A DNA stretch of 64,000 nt, from the NCBI RefSeq assembly GCF_014191355.1, contig NZ_JACHWM010000012.1, forward strand, positions 1 to 64,000, in the 5' to 3' direction. A program made the translations under genes and the position numbers. Shown here one piece after another: positions 27,927 to 37,359 of the stretch. Source of the stretch: Methylobacterium sp. R2-1. Its GTDB lineage: Bacteria; Pseudomonadota; Alphaproteobacteria; Rhizobiales; Beijerinckiaceae. The notes beneath the pieces were generated by a model, which saw only the letters and a program-made list of their open reading frames with translations, had not been told where the DNA came from and did not search any database. Each line of letters starts with the position of its first letter. Position 1 is the stretch's first letter.

Positions 27927-29171
27927 ATGAGCACCGAGATCAGTAGCCCGAGCGGCGCACCGCTGACCACCGCCGATCGCTCGACCGCTGTCACGGAATC
28001 GCTCAAGCGGTTCGCTCGCATCGCGCGTCAGTCCGACCACAAGAAGGGCATCCGCGCCTACCAGACGCATATTCGGCGCGATCCCTGGATCCCCGCTCTC
28101 TTCCTGCTCCTGTTCCTGCTGCCGACACTCGTCACCGCCGGCTACTTCTATCTCATCGCCTCGGACCGCTACGTCACCGAAGCGCGCTTCGCCCTGCGGC
28201 CGGCGCTCGGCAGCGTCGACAAGGTGCAGAGCGACGAGACGGGCAACAACAGCTCCCTGTCCAAGCAGATGGTCGCCCAGGACACGCTGATCACGACGAG
28301 CTACATCGCCAGCCGGCAGATGGTCGAAACCATGGAGCGGCAGATGCCGCTGCGAGAAATGTTCTCGCGCGACGGCATCGACTTCCTCTCGCGCTTCAGC
28401 GCCGACGAGCCGATCGAGCTGTTCCTGCGCTACTGGCACAAGCGCGTGACGACCTCGGTCGATTCGAACGGCGGCATCGTCAGCCTCAAGGTCGCCGCCT
28501 TCGATCCGCAGGAATCCTACACGCTCGCCCGCGCCCTGATGGACGAGAGCGAGCGCATGGTGAACGAGCTCAGCCTCAGGGCGCGCAACGCCGCCCTGGC
28601 CGAGAGCACGCGCGAGCTCAAGAATGCCGAGGAGCGCCTCGTCGCCGTACAGCGCGCCATGCGCGACCTGCGCAACCGGGCCGGCATTCTGGATGCGCAA
28701 TCGGCCAACAAGAACAACCTCTTGGTCATTGCGGAACTGCGCAAGAAGCGCATCGACCTGTCTGTCCAGCTCAACCAGAGTCTGCGCGACCTCTCGCCCG
28801 AGCGGCGGCAGATTCAGGACCTGAAGGCGCAGATCCAGGATCTCGACGACAACATCGAGAAGATCGAACGGCAGATGACCAGCACCGATCCGGAGCAGCG
28901 GCGGCTGCTGTCGGAGGCGATGACGGACTTCGAGGGGCTGGAGAACGAGCGCAAGAATGCGCTGCTCTATTACAACAAGGTACTGGCCGCGAGCGAGCAG
29001 GCGCGCATCGTCGCCAACCGCCAGATCGAGTTCTTCACGCCCGTGGTGAGCCCGGTGGTCCCCGTCTCGGCGATCGAGCCGCGCAAGCACCTCATCACCA
29101 GCATCGTCGCGCTGGTGGCGATGCTGGTGTTCGGCCTCAGCGTCCTGATCCGGAAGTATCTCTACAGCTGA
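27927..29171 (+). CDS. kpsE: capsule export inner-membrane protein (KpsE/CtrB-like, PCP family)
   Basis: A 414-aa protein with the polysaccharide co-polymerase layout. The cytoplasmic N-terminus leads into a first membrane helix (about 55-77, ALFLLLFLLPTLVTAGYFY). A long periplasmic part with coiled coil (about 200-345; NAALAESTRELKNAEERL) follows, then a second membrane helix near the C-terminus (about 389-408). KpsE links the ABC exporter to the outer-membrane channel. ATG 27927 gives a polar N-terminus of 50 residues. It partners the upstream KpsT-like ATPase; a KpsD-type outer-membrane partner is not in this window. Confidence 0.85.
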   Translation: MSTEISSPSGAPLTTADRSTAVTESLKRFARIARQSDHKKGIRAYQTHIRRDPWIPALFLLLFLLPTLVTAGYFYLIASDRYVTEARFALRPALGSVDKVQSDETGNNSSLSKQMVAQDTLITTSYIASRQMVETMERQMPLREMFSRDGIDFLSRFSADEPIELFLRYWHKRVTTSVDSNGGIVSLKVAAFDPQESYTLARALMDESERMVNELSLRARNAALAESTRELKNAEERLVAVQRAMRDLRNRAGILDAQSANKNNLLVIAELRKKRIDLSVQLNQSLRDLSPERRQIQDLKAQIQDLDDNIEKIERQMTSTDPEQRRLLSEAMTDFEGLENERKNALLYYNKVLAASEQARIVANRQIEFFTPVVSPVVPVSAIEPRKHLITSIVALVAMLVFGLSVLIRKYLYS

Positions 29172-29181
29172 TCCTGCCGGT

Positions 29182-29913
29182 TCAGGCGATCTCGCTGGGC
29201 GGACGGCGGGTCGGGTGCGGGGCCGTGGGATCGGCCGGCGTTCCCGGCTCTGGTGCGAGCGCCGGCTCGGGCTCCGGCGCGGGCGTTGCGGTCGCGTGGG
29301 GCGCCCCCGCCGTACCGCCGGTCCAGCCCTGCGCTCGCCAGCCCTCGGCGCGCTCATCGAGGTCGATCGCCCCGCCGCGCTGCATCAGCGCAATGACGCG
29401 GTCGGCGATCTCGCCCTCGGCGCGCACGGTCACCAGAGTGCCGCCGCGGCGGATCCCCTCGGCATAGGTTTCGGCATCGGCCCCGCTCAGGCCCGCCCCG
29501 GTCAAGGCGCCGATCAGGCCGCCCGCGGCTGCCCCGACTCCGGCGCCCGACAGGGCCGCGATGAGCCATCCCGCGGCGATCACCGGACCGGCACCGGGAA
29601 TCGCGAGGAGGCCGAGGCTCGCGAGCAGGCCCGCGCCGCCGCCGAGCACGGTACCGACCGTCGCACCGGCGCCCGCCCCTTCCGCTGCCGAGCTCTCATG
29701 CGCCGGACTCTCGTGCCGGCTGCCGGTGACACGCGTCGCCGCCCCCGGCTCACCGGCCGAGGGACCAAGTATCGAGCCTGCCGGCCGATCCGCGGCGTTC
29801 AGGGACACGATGCCGATATCGGCCTGCTTCACGCCCGCCGCCTCGATGCGGTCGACGACGCGGGCGGCGTCCTCCTGGCTGTCGAACAGTGCGGTGACGG
29901 CACGTGCTGCCAT
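29182..29913 (-). CDS. glycine-zipper stress-type protein (YflT-like)
   Basis: A 243-aa protein. The N-terminal part (AVTALFDSQEDAARVVDRIEAAGV) resembles the YflT-type general stress domain. The central part (about 80-155) is a very Gly/Ala-rich hydrophobic segment of the glycine-zipper type, likely membrane-inserting. A second ferredoxin-like strand-helix segment follows (GTLVTVRAEGEIADRVIALM). The C-terminal tail is Pro/Glu/Thr-rich and disordered. ATG 29913 follows GAGAGGAACGATC. It converges with kpsE, stops being 10 bp apart. Such proteins are common in stress-induced loci; the molecular role is unknown. Confidence 0.6.
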   Translation of the reverse strand: MAARAVTALFDSQEDAARVVDRIEAAGVKQADIGIVSLNAADRPAGSILGPSAGEPGAATRVTGSRHESPAHESSAAEGAGAGATVGTVLGGGAGLLASLGLLAIPGAGPVIAAGWLIAALSGAGVGAAAGGLIGALTGAGLSGADAETYAEGIRRGGTLVTVRAEGEIADRVIALMQRGGAIDLDERAEGWRAQGWTGGTAGAPHATATPAPEPEPALAPEPGTPADPTAPHPTRRPPSEIA

Positions 29914-29964
29914 GATCGTTCCTCTCATCTTTCTTCGGCCTCGGCCTGATTCACTCGGCGCGGC

Positions 29965-30270
29965 TCACTCGGCGGCAACTTCGCCCCGGTAATCCATGCC
30001 GACGGCGAGCGTGCGGCCCGCATGCTCAGCCCGACCGCGCCAGATGCCCTGCCCGTCGAGATGCAGGTCGGCGACCTCGGGAAATCCCATCTCGGCAAGC
30101 CGGGCCCGCACCTGCGCGGCGGTGAAGCTGTTGGCACCAGGTTCGAGCTTCGCTCCCACCGCTCCATGTGCCCGCTCCGCCGGGGCTACGGCCGGTGCTG
30201 CGGGTTCCGGCGCCGCCCGGACCGATGCCGGCGCGAGCAGGACGAGGAAGAGATGGGGAAGGACGCGCAT
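29965..30270 (-). CDS. small exported PepSY-like protein
   Basis: A 101-aa protein with a signal peptide (VLPHLFLVLLAPASVRA). The mature domain (about 47-98) has the PepSY-like pattern SFTAAQVRARL, then GIWRGRA and VGMDYRGEV, a small alpha/beta fold often found in periplasmic proteins of this group. Upstream of it lies the divergent flhA gene. The role is unknown. It is probably an independent unit or co-transcribed with the downstream glycine-zipper gene (51 bp gap). Confidence 0.6.
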   Translation of the reverse strand: MRVLPHLFLVLLAPASVRAAPEPAAPAVAPAERAHGAVGAKLEPGANSFTAAQVRARLAEMGFPEVADLHLDGQGIWRGRAEHAGRTLAVGMDYRGEVAAE

Positions 30271-30453
30271 GACCAGGACTCGTGTGCTAGTCCGAAGCCG
30301 AGCGCCGGACCGACTGGCTGACCAAGCCCTTTCGCCGACCGAGGTTCCGCGCGAGCTTCGGCGTTAACGCCTCGCTAACCCTGCACCCGGCAAATCCTGC
30401 CGGGTGCAGTCCTGCGAGGAGGCTGCGCGATTCGTCTTCGGGGATTCGGCGCA

Positions 30454-32595
30454 ATGAGCGAGACGGCGAGGGCCGTACCGGCGGACACAGGCGGGTTCGG
30501 CGGCCTGTCGTCCCTGCGCATGCCGAGCCGGTCGAGCCTCCAGGCACTGTCGAAGCGCTCGGATCTGTTCTTCGCCACCGCGGTGATGGGCATCCTCGTG
30601 GTGCTGATCTTCCCGCTGCCGGCCTTCCTGCTCGACCTTCTGCTCGCGGTCTCGATCATCATCTCGGTGCTGATCATGATGACGGGGCTGTTCATCGACA
30701 ACCCGCTCGAATTCACGGTCTTCCCGACGCTTCTGCTGGTCGCGACACTGCTGCGGCTGGCGCTCAACCTCGCCTCGACCCGGCTGATCCTCGGCCACGG
30801 CCACGAGGGGACGGCGGCAGCCGGTCATGTCATCGAGGCCTTCGGGCACTTCGTGATGGGCGGCAACTTCGTGATCGGGATCATCGTCTTCGCGATCCTG
30901 ATCATCGTGAACTTCGTCGTCATCACCAAGGGCTCGGGCCGCATTGCCGAAGTGGCGGCCCGCTTCACCCTCGACGCCATGCCCGGCAAGCAGATGGCGA
31001 TCGACGCCGACCTCTCGGCCGGGCTGATCGACGAGAAGGCGGCCAAGGCGCGGCGCTCGGCGCTCGAAGAAGAATCCTCGTTCTTCGGCGCCATGGACGG
31101 CGCCTCGAAATTCGTGCGCGGCGACGCAGTCGCCGCGCTGCTCATCACCGGCATCAACGTGGTCGGCGGCATCATCATTGGCGTCGCCCAGCAGGGGCTC
31201 GGCTTCGCCGAGGCCGCCAAGACCTACACCCTGCTCACCATCGGCGACGGGCTGGCTTCTCAGGTGCCGGCCCTGATCGTCTCGACCGCGGCCGGCATCC
31301 TCGTCTCGAAGGCCGGCGTGAAGGGCTCGGCCGACAAGGCGCTCGGCAAGCAGATGGCGAACTACCCGAAGGCGCTCGGCATGTCGGCCGGCGTCATGGT
31401 GCTGATCGCGCTCCTGCCCGGCATGCCGATGCTGCCCTTCCTCGCGCTCGGCGGCGCCTCCGGCTACGCGGCGTGGCGCATCGCCAAGACGCAGCGCGAA
31501 AACCCGCCCGCGGCGGCGGAGGGCACGCCCGGCGCTGCCGCTCCTGGCACAGCACCCGCGGAAGAAACCGTCACCGACCTGCTCAAGCTCGACGACCTCA
31601 AGCTGGAGATGGGCTACGCGCTCCTCGCGCTCGTCAACGGCGAGGGCCAGGACCGGCTGACCGACCAGATCAAGGCCCTGCGCCGCCAGCTCGCGGCGGA
31701 ACTGGGCATCGTGATGCCCTCGGTGCGCATCCTCGACAACGTCAGCCTGGAGGCCAACACCTACGTGGTGCGGGTCAAGGAGATTGAGGCCGGCACCGGA
31801 CAGGTCTTCCCCGGCCAGTTCATGGCGATGGACCCGATGGGCGGTCAGGTGCAGCTCCCCGGCCAGCACCTGCTGGAGCCGACCTTCGGTCTGCCCGCGA
31901 CCTGGGTCGATGCCGGCCTGCGGGATCAGGCGCAGCTCAAGGGCTATACCGTGGTCGATGCGGCCACGGTGATCTCGACGCACCTGACCGAGCTCATCAA
32001 GGCTCACGTCTCGGAGCTCCTGAACCACGTCGAGGTGCAGAAGCTTCTGCGCGAACTGCCCAAGGAGCACACGGAACTGCTCAAGGAGGTGGTGCCCTCG
32101 CAGATCGCCACCACCGGCATCCAGCGGGTGCTGCAATTGCTGCTCGCCGAGCGGGTCTCGGTGCGCGACCTCGGCTCCATCGTCGAGGGCATCGCCGAGG
32201 TCGCCGGCCACGTGAAGAACCCGCGCGACATCGTCGAGCATGTCCGCGCCCGTCTCGGCCGCCAGATCTGCGCGCAGTACCAGGGACCGGACGGCACGTT
32301 GCCGATCATCACCCTTTCGCCCGCCTGGGAACAGGCCTTCCTCGAATCGATCGTCGGCGAGCGGGAGGAGCGTTACCTCGCGATGCAGCCGTCGAAGCTG
32401 ACCGAGTTCGTCAACACGGTGCGGGACCGCTTCGAGCAGGCGGCGCGCATGGGCGAGATGCCGGTCCTCGTCACCTCCGTCCAGGCCCGGCCGTTCGTCC
32501 GCTCGATCATCGAACGCTTCCGCCGCGAGACCCCGGTGATGAGCCAGGCGGAGATTCATTCCCGCGCACGCCTGCGGACGGTCGGCTCGGTGTGA
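30454..32595 (+). CDS. flhA: flagellar export gate protein FlhA
   Basis: A 713-aa protein matching FlhA throughout. The N-terminal membrane part (about 35-330) has eight hydrophobic segments and the signature RFTLDAMPGKQMAIDADLSAG, in the conserved cytoplasmic loop. The C-terminal cytoplasmic domain (about 370-713) docks chaperone-substrate complexes. FlhA is the core of the flagellar type III export apparatus. It stands apart from other flagellar genes here, flanked by stress and membrane genes; fliI and fliJ lie 3 kb away on the other strand. It is about 15-20 aa longer than enterobacterial FlhA because of a polar N-terminus. Confidence 0.96.
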   Translation: MSETARAVPADTGGFGGLSSLRMPSRSSLQALSKRSDLFFATAVMGILVVLIFPLPAFLLDLLLAVSIIISVLIMMTGLFIDNPLEFTVFPTLLLVATLLRLALNLASTRLILGHGHEGTAAAGHVIEAFGHFVMGGNFVIGIIVFAILIIVNFVVITKGSGRIAEVAARFTLDAMPGKQMAIDADLSAGLIDEKAAKARRSALEEESSFFGAMDGASKFVRGDAVAALLITGINVVGGIIIGVAQQGLGFAEAAKTYTLLTIGDGLASQVPALIVSTAAGILVSKAGVKGSADKALGKQMANYPKALGMSAGVMVLIALLPGMPMLPFLALGGASGYAAWRIAKTQRENPPAAAEGTPGAAAPGTAPAEETVTDLLKLDDLKLEMGYALLALVNGEGQDRLTDQIKALRRQLAAELGIVMPSVRILDNVSLEANTYVVRVKEIEAGTGQVFPGQFMAMDPMGGQVQLPGQHLLEPTFGLPATWVDAGLRDQAQLKGYTVVDAATVISTHLTELIKAHVSELLNHVEVQKLLRELPKEHTELLKEVVPSQIATTGIQRVLQLLLAERVSVRDLGSIVEGIAEVAGHVKNPRDIVEHVRARLGRQICAQYQGPDGTLPIITLSPAWEQAFLESIVGEREERYLAMQPSKLTEFVNTVRDRFEQAARMGEMPVLVTSVQARPFVRSIIERFRRETPVMSQAEIHSRARLRTVGSV

Positions 32596-32723
32596 GCGCG
32601 TGGCGAGCGTGTGAGATCGGGCCGAGCACCATCCCGAAAAGGCGGGATGCCGCAGAGTGAGGCGCGGAATGCTGCCTGACGACGGAGCGGGCAGCCCGGG
32701 GTCGAATTGGGCCCATACGGAAA

Positions 32724-32763
32724 AGAGCCGAGCCCGCCCTCAAGCAAGGACGGGCTCGGCTCT
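32724..32763. terminator. strong hairpin, bidirectional terminator candidate
   Basis: A perfect 13-bp stem (AGAGCCGAGCCCG with CGGGCTCGGCTCT, 14-nt loop) lies between the convergent flhA and a small minus-strand gene. On the minus strand the stem runs into CTTTTCC, so it should terminate the small gene; on the plus strand it lies 130 bp after flhA. Confidence 0.7.
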
Positions 32764-32847
32764 GGCTCTCGTGGAAGTCCTCTCGGGAAGCTGGACCTGC
32801 CACACCGCCTGGAGCGCAGCGAAGGCCCGCTTCAGGTCAACAGCCGG

Positions 32848-32988
32848 TCAGGCGTGCCCCTCGATAGCGCGCAGGACCGCGACCATCTGGTCGGCCTGCG
32901 AACGCGTTAGTCCGCTGCTGATGATCATGCCGTCCCGGCAGATCGAGCAGGTCCCGTCCTGAGCAACCCGTATCTTGATCGAAGCCAT
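32848..32988 (-). CDS. 46-aa hypothetical protein
   Basis: A 46-residue protein read from ATG 32988; an in-frame ATG at 32997 is also possible. It contains a CSIC motif near residues 15-18, then DGMIISSGLTRSQADQMVAVL, a strand plus amphipathic helix, which looks like a real small fold. A strong terminator hairpin lies downstream. No family is recognised. Confidence 0.5.
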   Translation of the reverse strand: MASIKIRVAQDGTCSICRDGMIISSGLTRSQADQMVAVLRAIEGHA

Positions 32989-33165
32989 GATATCCATCCG
33001 GGGGTCAGAATGGCCCCCCAATCCGTCGAAGCTTAACCGTTCCTGAAAGGGCGGCAACCCTGCGCGTCCCATTCATCCACTGAGGCGGCGTGACGTAAGG
33101 ATTGGCACCCCATCCGTCACTGCGACGAATGGCGCATGGAACTTACAGCCCCCTGGAACGCAAAC

Positions 33166-33193
33166 GGCGGCCGCTCCCTAGGGGGCGGCCGCC
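33166..33193 (-). terminator. hairpin after the YbhN-like gene
   Basis: A 9-bp perfect stem (GGCGGCCGC with GCGGCCGCC) starts about 25 bp downstream of the minus-strand stop codon at 33219. On the minus strand it is followed by GTTTGCG, a weak U-tract. It is a likely transcription end. Confidence 0.5.
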
Positions 33194-33218
33194 GGCCTGC
33201 GGTCTTGAGGAGGATGGA

Positions 33219-34271
33219 TCAGACCGCCTTCTTCTCCAGCCGCTTCTCGATCACGTGGCTGTCGAGGCCCGGCGCCACCAGTGGCGGCTCCGGTGCCGCC
33301 CCGGCATCCTTGCCCAGTGCGCTCGTGAGGCGAGAGCGCTCGAAGAGAAGCACCACGACGATGGCCACCGCGAACGGGATCAGCAGGTAGAACAGGCGGA
33401 AGATCAGCACGGCGGCGAGAACCGGTGCCTTCTCCGCATCGGTCTGGAGCTGCATGGCGGTGAAGAACACGAGCTCGAACACACCCAATCCGCCCGGCGC
33501 GTGCGAGGCCAGCGCGACGGAGAACGAGGCGAGGAAGATGCCGAGCACCGCTATGAAGCCGGGATTCAGGGCATCCGGCAGGGCGAAGTAGATGATACCG
33601 GCGGCACCGAGCAGTTCGAGCGGCGCCGCGATGAGCTGGCGCACCATGATACCGGGCCGGGGATACTCGATCTTGAAGTTGCGGATCGTCAGGGGACGGA
33701 AGCGCAGCACCGAGCCGACGACGTAGAGCGCCACGAAGGCGAGCAGGCCGAATCCGACGAGCCGGGAGGTCGCCGGGTTGGTGAGCGCCGCGGGCAGCAG
33801 GTTGTCGAGCCGCGCGAGCAGGCCCGGATCGTAGGCCAGCACGAAGCCGCCGAGGAGGATCGTACCCAGGCCGAAGGTGAAGGAGCAGAGGGCTACCAGC
33901 ACGGCGACCTGCGCCGCTGAAAGACCCTTCGAGGTGTAGGCCCGGTAGCGGACCAGGGCGCCGGAGAAGACCGAGGCGCCGATATTGTGGGAGAGAGCGT
34001 AGGTCGTGAACGAGCAAACCGACACGAACAGCCACGAGATGTGGCGCACGCCCAGATGCAGCAACGCGATCCGGTCGTACCAAGCGAGCGCGGCGTAGGC
34101 GACGAGCGTGGAGACGGCGGCGAGCAGGAAGTGGTGGAGCGGGATGGCGGCGAAGGCCGCCTCGATGCTGGCCCAGGACAGGGTCTTCAACTCGCCCCAG
34201 AGCAGGTAGCAGGACACCGCCACCGCGGTGAGGCCGATCAGGCCCCAGACGATTTCACTGACTTTTTTCAT
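33219..34271 (-). CDS. lysylphosphatidylglycerol-synthase-type membrane protein (YbhN/UPF0104)
   Basis: A 350-aa integral membrane protein with about eight helices and the conserved ALSHNIGASVFSGALVRYRAY stretch (about 93-113) plus HAPGGLGVFELV (about 255-266). These are typical of the flippase-like half of MprF and of YbhN/AglD-type proteins. The soluble synthase domain of MprF is absent. ATG 34271 starts MKKVSEIVWG, the expected first helix. Homologues sit in the inner membrane and are associated with lipid or polyprenyl-sugar handling. The role here is not shown by neighbours. Confidence 0.78.
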   Translation of the reverse strand: MKKVSEIVWGLIGLTAVAVSCYLLWGELKTLSWASIEAAFAAIPLHHFLLAAVSTLVAYAALAWYDRIALLHLGVRHISWLFVSVCSFTTYALSHNIGASVFSGALVRYRAYTSKGLSAAQVAVLVALCSFTFGLGTILLGGFVLAYDPGLLARLDNLLPAALTNPATSRLVGFGLLAFVALYVVGSVLRFRPLTIRNFKIEYPRPGIMVRQLIAAPLELLGAAGIIYFALPDALNPGFIAVLGIFLASFSVALASHAPGGLGVFELVFFTAMQLQTDAEKAPVLAAVLIFRLFYLLIPFAVAIVVVLLFERSRLTSALGKDAGAAPEPPLVAPGLDSHVIEKRLEKKAV

Positions 34272-34662
34272 GGATGCCGGCCGCCTCTCTCGGGAGCGGT
34301 CTCTCCTGCGCCACGACCGCGCGCATCGCAAGCGGAACCGGAGCGGCCGTCTCGATGCGGCCGGGTCTTGCCGACCGATCATGACGGTTTCATGCCGAAG
34401 AGAGGCGGCAGAGGCGGGTTCGATGGCGGATTCGACGAGGCTGGTGAGCGGCTCGACCTCCGAAGCCTAGTCCGACTGCCGGAAAATGCACTGCCGGTTG
34501 CATGCCCAGGAAATGCGCAACGCCTGCGCGGCTGCCGCACGCCGCCCTCGGCGCGGATTGGCTCCAAGCGAGGGCCTCGGCGTAGCCGGTCGGCTGAGGC
34601 AGAATCGTCAGCCTCATCCCAGACCGGGCCGTTGACCGCTCCAATGAGCGCGGGTCAGCGAT
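34272..34662. other. 391-bp intergenic region, nothing assigned
   Basis: Lies between the minus-strand genes for the YbhN-like protein and a small exported protein. Short open frames on both strands lack ribosome binding sites and have Arg/Ser/Pro-rich, shadow-like composition. No clear hairpin or RNA gene is seen. Confidence 0.5.
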
Positions 34663-35199
34663 CTACCGCGATGGCGTGACCTGCTCGATGTAGGCGGCGT
34701 TGGATCTTTTCAGATCCGGCGCAGTCACCCGTTCCCGGCCGCTGCCGGACCGGCCTCTGGTGGAACCGGGGATGGGTCCCGCAGCATCAATGAGCGCCTC
34801 ATCGGTGATCAGGTTCGACCGAAGCGCGTTGGTACGGGGTCCCGGTCCCAAGCGCTGTCCCTCGTAGAGGTTGATGCAATCGCGCAAGGCGACCGGATCC
34901 CGAATGAACGTGCAGTCATTCACGTTCGGGACAGGCGCGTTCCCATTCTGCGTGACGAGGTTCTGGGCAACCACGACCCTGGAATTGGGCGTCGCGCCGA
35001 ACACATCGACCCGATAACCCATGCCATCCGGGGTGATCACATCTCGGGTCGCTGCCGTCGATGCGACCTCACCCGAAGCGGACACGATCGCCTGGGACCC
35101 GCTTCCATCCAGAGCGATGATGTTCTGCGAAAACGCGGCCGTCGGCACAAAACCGGCGGCAAGTGCCGCGAGCAGGATCCTGGTTCCGGACTGCAGCAT
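34663..35199 (-). CDS. exported protein, unknown function
   Basis: A 178-aa protein with a signal peptide (RILLAALAAGFVPTAAFS). The mature part contains DVITPDGMGYRVDVFGAT and two cysteines in NVNDCTFIRDPVALRDC, likely a disulfide loop. The C-terminal tail is basic and Ser-rich. ATG 35199 follows AGGTGCGAC. No family is recognised. It lies upstream of the YbhN-like gene and downstream of fliJ on the same strand, but gaps of about 290-390 bp suggest it is transcribed alone. Confidence 0.55.
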   Translation of the reverse strand: MLQSGTRILLAALAAGFVPTAAFSQNIIALDGSGSQAIVSASGEVASTAATRDVITPDGMGYRVDVFGATPNSRVVVAQNLVTQNGNAPVPNVNDCTFIRDPVALRDCINLYEGQRLGPGPRTNALRSNLITDEALIDAAGPIPGSTRGRSGSGRERVTAPDLKRSNAAYIEQVTPSR

Positions 35200-35490
35200 G
35201 TCGCACCTATGAAGAAGCGGAGCACGCAGGATCGCGGCTCGGTGCCGATTACATAGGTAAGAACTTGACCTCTCGTCCGGGGTTCCGTGTTGTCTGCGCG
35301 GCGTTGGGCCGGTCGCGGTCGTCCGACCGCTTTCGGTGAACGTGTTCCGCAAAAGACGGCGACACCGACCGACGTGCAGGCTCTCGGCAGATGGAGTCAG
35401 CGGGGAAGCAGCTGGGAACCGTGGCCTTGCCCGCGTCGCCGGCCTCATGGCCGCCGACGCCCCCACTGATCCCGCCCGCAATCGCGCCGA

Positions 35491-35895
35491 TCAGGCCCGC
35501 GCGCGCAGACCGATCGCGTCCATCTCGGCCTGCTCGCGGGCGGCCTCGGCCGCGCGCTCGGCGGAGCGCTCGCGATCCTCCAAGATCTCGACCTTCTTCA
35601 GTTCCTCGAACGCCTCGCCCAGCTCAGCCTTGGCCTCGGCGAGCTGACCTTCCAGGGCGGCGGCCGACTGGCGCATGTTGTCCCGGCGGCCGGTCGCGGC
35701 GCGGGCATAGGTCGGGTAGGCGAAATGGGCCGGGTCGGAGATCCCGGCCCGGGCCTCCTCCTGCGCAACTTCGCGGTCGAGCTCGGCCGCCATGCGGTTG
35801 AAGTCGGCCATCATCATCTCGATCTGGGCGACCCGGCGGCGCTTCTCGTCCACCTGGAACCGACGCAGCCGGATCAGCGTGTCACGCGATTTCAT
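35491..35895 (-). CDS. fliJ: flagellar export protein FliJ
   Basis: A 134-aa protein, almost entirely alpha-helical coiled coil (MKSRDTLIRLRRFQVDEKRRRV at the start, with later Ala/Glu/Arg heptads). Size and position directly after fliI match FliJ, the soluble stalk of the flagellar export ATPase that couples FliI to FlhA. ATG 35895 begins the typical basic helix. It is 93 bp downstream of fliI on the same strand, forming a fliI-fliJ unit. Confidence 0.85.
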   Translation of the reverse strand: MKSRDTLIRLRRFQVDEKRRRVAQIEMMMADFNRMAAELDREVAQEEARAGISDPAHFAYPTYARAATGRRDNMRQSAAALEGQLAEAKAELGEAFEELKKVEILEDRERSAERAAEAAREQAEMDAIGLRARA

Positions 35896-35988
35896 GTCGG
35901 GCCATCCACTCCACGCTACGCTGGAAAGCGGCTTGATCGATGCCACGGCCCTCTCGGACCGTTAACCCGACGCGCTTTCGAAGCCGCC

Positions 35989-37359
35989 TCACCCGCCGCC
36001 GACAATGGCGGCCAACCAAGCGTAACCCTCGCCGATGGAGGTTGCTTCTTCCTTACCCTGCCCCAGAAAAGCCGTCAGATCCGGCATCAAAGCCACCGCC
36101 TCGTCCACCTCGGGCGACGAGCCGGCCCGGTAGGCTCCGAGCCGGATCAATTCCTCCATATCGGCATAGGTCGCCAGCACCTTTCGCGCCCGGCGGACCG
36201 TCGGGAGGTGGGCCGGGTCGCAGGCCCGCGGCATGGTGCGCGAGACCGAGCGCAGCACGTTGATCGCCGGGTAACGCCCCTGCTCGGCGATGCGCCGCTC
36301 CATCACGATATGTCCATCGAGGATGCCGCGCACCGCATCCGCCACCGGCTCGTTGTGGTCGTCGCCCTCCACCAGCACGGTGAACAGCCCGGAGATCGCC
36401 CCTTCCCCCGTGCCGGGCCCCGCCCGTTCGAGCAGGCGCGGCAGTTCGGAGAAGACGGTGGGCGTATAGCCCTTGGCGGTGGGCGGCTCGCCGCCGGCGA
36501 GCCCGATGTCGCGTTGGGCCATGGCGAATCGGGTGATCGAGTCGATCATGCACAGGACCTGCGCGCCCTGATCGCGAAAGTACTCGGCGATCGCCAGCGT
36601 CACGTAGGCGGCGTTGCGGCGCATCAGCACCGGCTCGTCGGAGGTCGCCACCACGACGACCGAGCGGGCGAGACCCGCCGCGCCGAGATCGTCTTGGAGA
36701 AACTCCTGCACCTCGCGGCCGCGCTCGCCCACGAGGCCGATCACTGCCACATCGGCGGCGGTGTAGCGGGCGAGCATCGAGAGCAGCACCGACTTGCCGA
36801 CGCCGGAGCCGGCGAAGATGCCCATGCGCTGCCCACGGCACATGGTGAGAAAGGTGTTGATGCAGCGCACCCCGAGATCGAGCGGCGGCCCGACTCGCCT
36901 CCGTCCGTGCGCGGGGGGCGGGTCGGCCCGCAGGGGATAGATCGCAGGGCCCTGGGCCAGGGGTCCTAGCCCGTCAATGGGGCGCCCGAGGGCATCGACG
37001 GTGCGTCCGAGCCAGGCGGCGGACGGGCGAATCGCGCCCGCCGCCTCGTCGCGCACCACGGCGGGGCAGCCGCGGCGCACGCCTTCGAGGGAGCCGAACG
37101 GCATGGCGAGCGCGCGGTCGCCGGCAAACCCGATCACCTCACACGGAACGGTCGAGGGTCCGGTTGAAGTCGCGGCCCCGCCGCCTTCCTCCACCACCAC
37201 GTCGATGCGGCCGCCGAGCCGCATGGCGGAGACCGGGCCCGCCACCTCGACCAGGAGACCGCGAATCGCCGTCACCCGGCCGAAGGTTTCCAGGGCCTCG
37301 ACGGTCGAGAGCGCGGCGAGCGCCGCCGCCAGTCCCCCGGAGCCGCGCTCCTGCGTCAT
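35989..37359 (-). CDS. fliI: flagellum-specific ATPase FliI
   Basis: A 456-aa F1-beta-like ATPase. Walker A AGSGVGKS is at 183-190 and Walker B VLCMIDS near 268-274, preceded by [13 protein letters not shown]. The [13 protein letters not shown] stretch typical of the FliI/YscN group lies in the C-terminal part. FliI energises entry of substrates to the flagellar type III apparatus in the cytoplasm. ATG 37359 gives the normal length. It is divergent from ctrA across a 439-bp region, an arrangement common in Hyphomicrobiales, and CtrA is a likely regulator of this flagellar unit. Confidence 0.95.
   Translation of the reverse strand: MTQERGSGGLAAALAALSTVEALETFGRVTAIRGLLVEVAGPVSAMRLGGRIDVVVEEGGGAATSTGPSTVPCEVIGFAGDRALAMPFGSLEGVRRGCPAVVRDEAAGAIRPSAAWLGRTVDALGRPIDGLGPLAQGPAIYPLRADPPPAHGRRRVGPPLDLGVRCINTFLTMCRGQRMGIFAGSGVGKSVLLSMLARYTAADVAVIGLVGERGREVQEFLQDDLGAAGLARSVVVVATSDEPVLMRRNAAYVTLAIAEYFRDQGAQVLCMIDSITRFAMAQRDIGLAGGEPPTAKGYTPTVFSELPRLLERAGPGTGEGAISGLFTVLVEGDDHNEPVADAVRGILDGHIVMERRIAEQGRYPAINVLRSVSRTMPRACDPAHLPTVRRARKVLATYADMEELIRLGAYRAGSSPEVDEAVALMPDLTAFLGQGKEEATSIGEGYAWLAAIVGGG

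Noticed and set aside
30364..32559. Minus-strand open frame of 731 codons opposite flhA
   Set aside because: Antisense shadow of a well-conserved flagellar gene.
34390..34644. 84-codon minus-strand frame in the gap before the YbhN-like gene
   Set aside because: No start signal and shadow-like composition; nothing conserved is recognisable.
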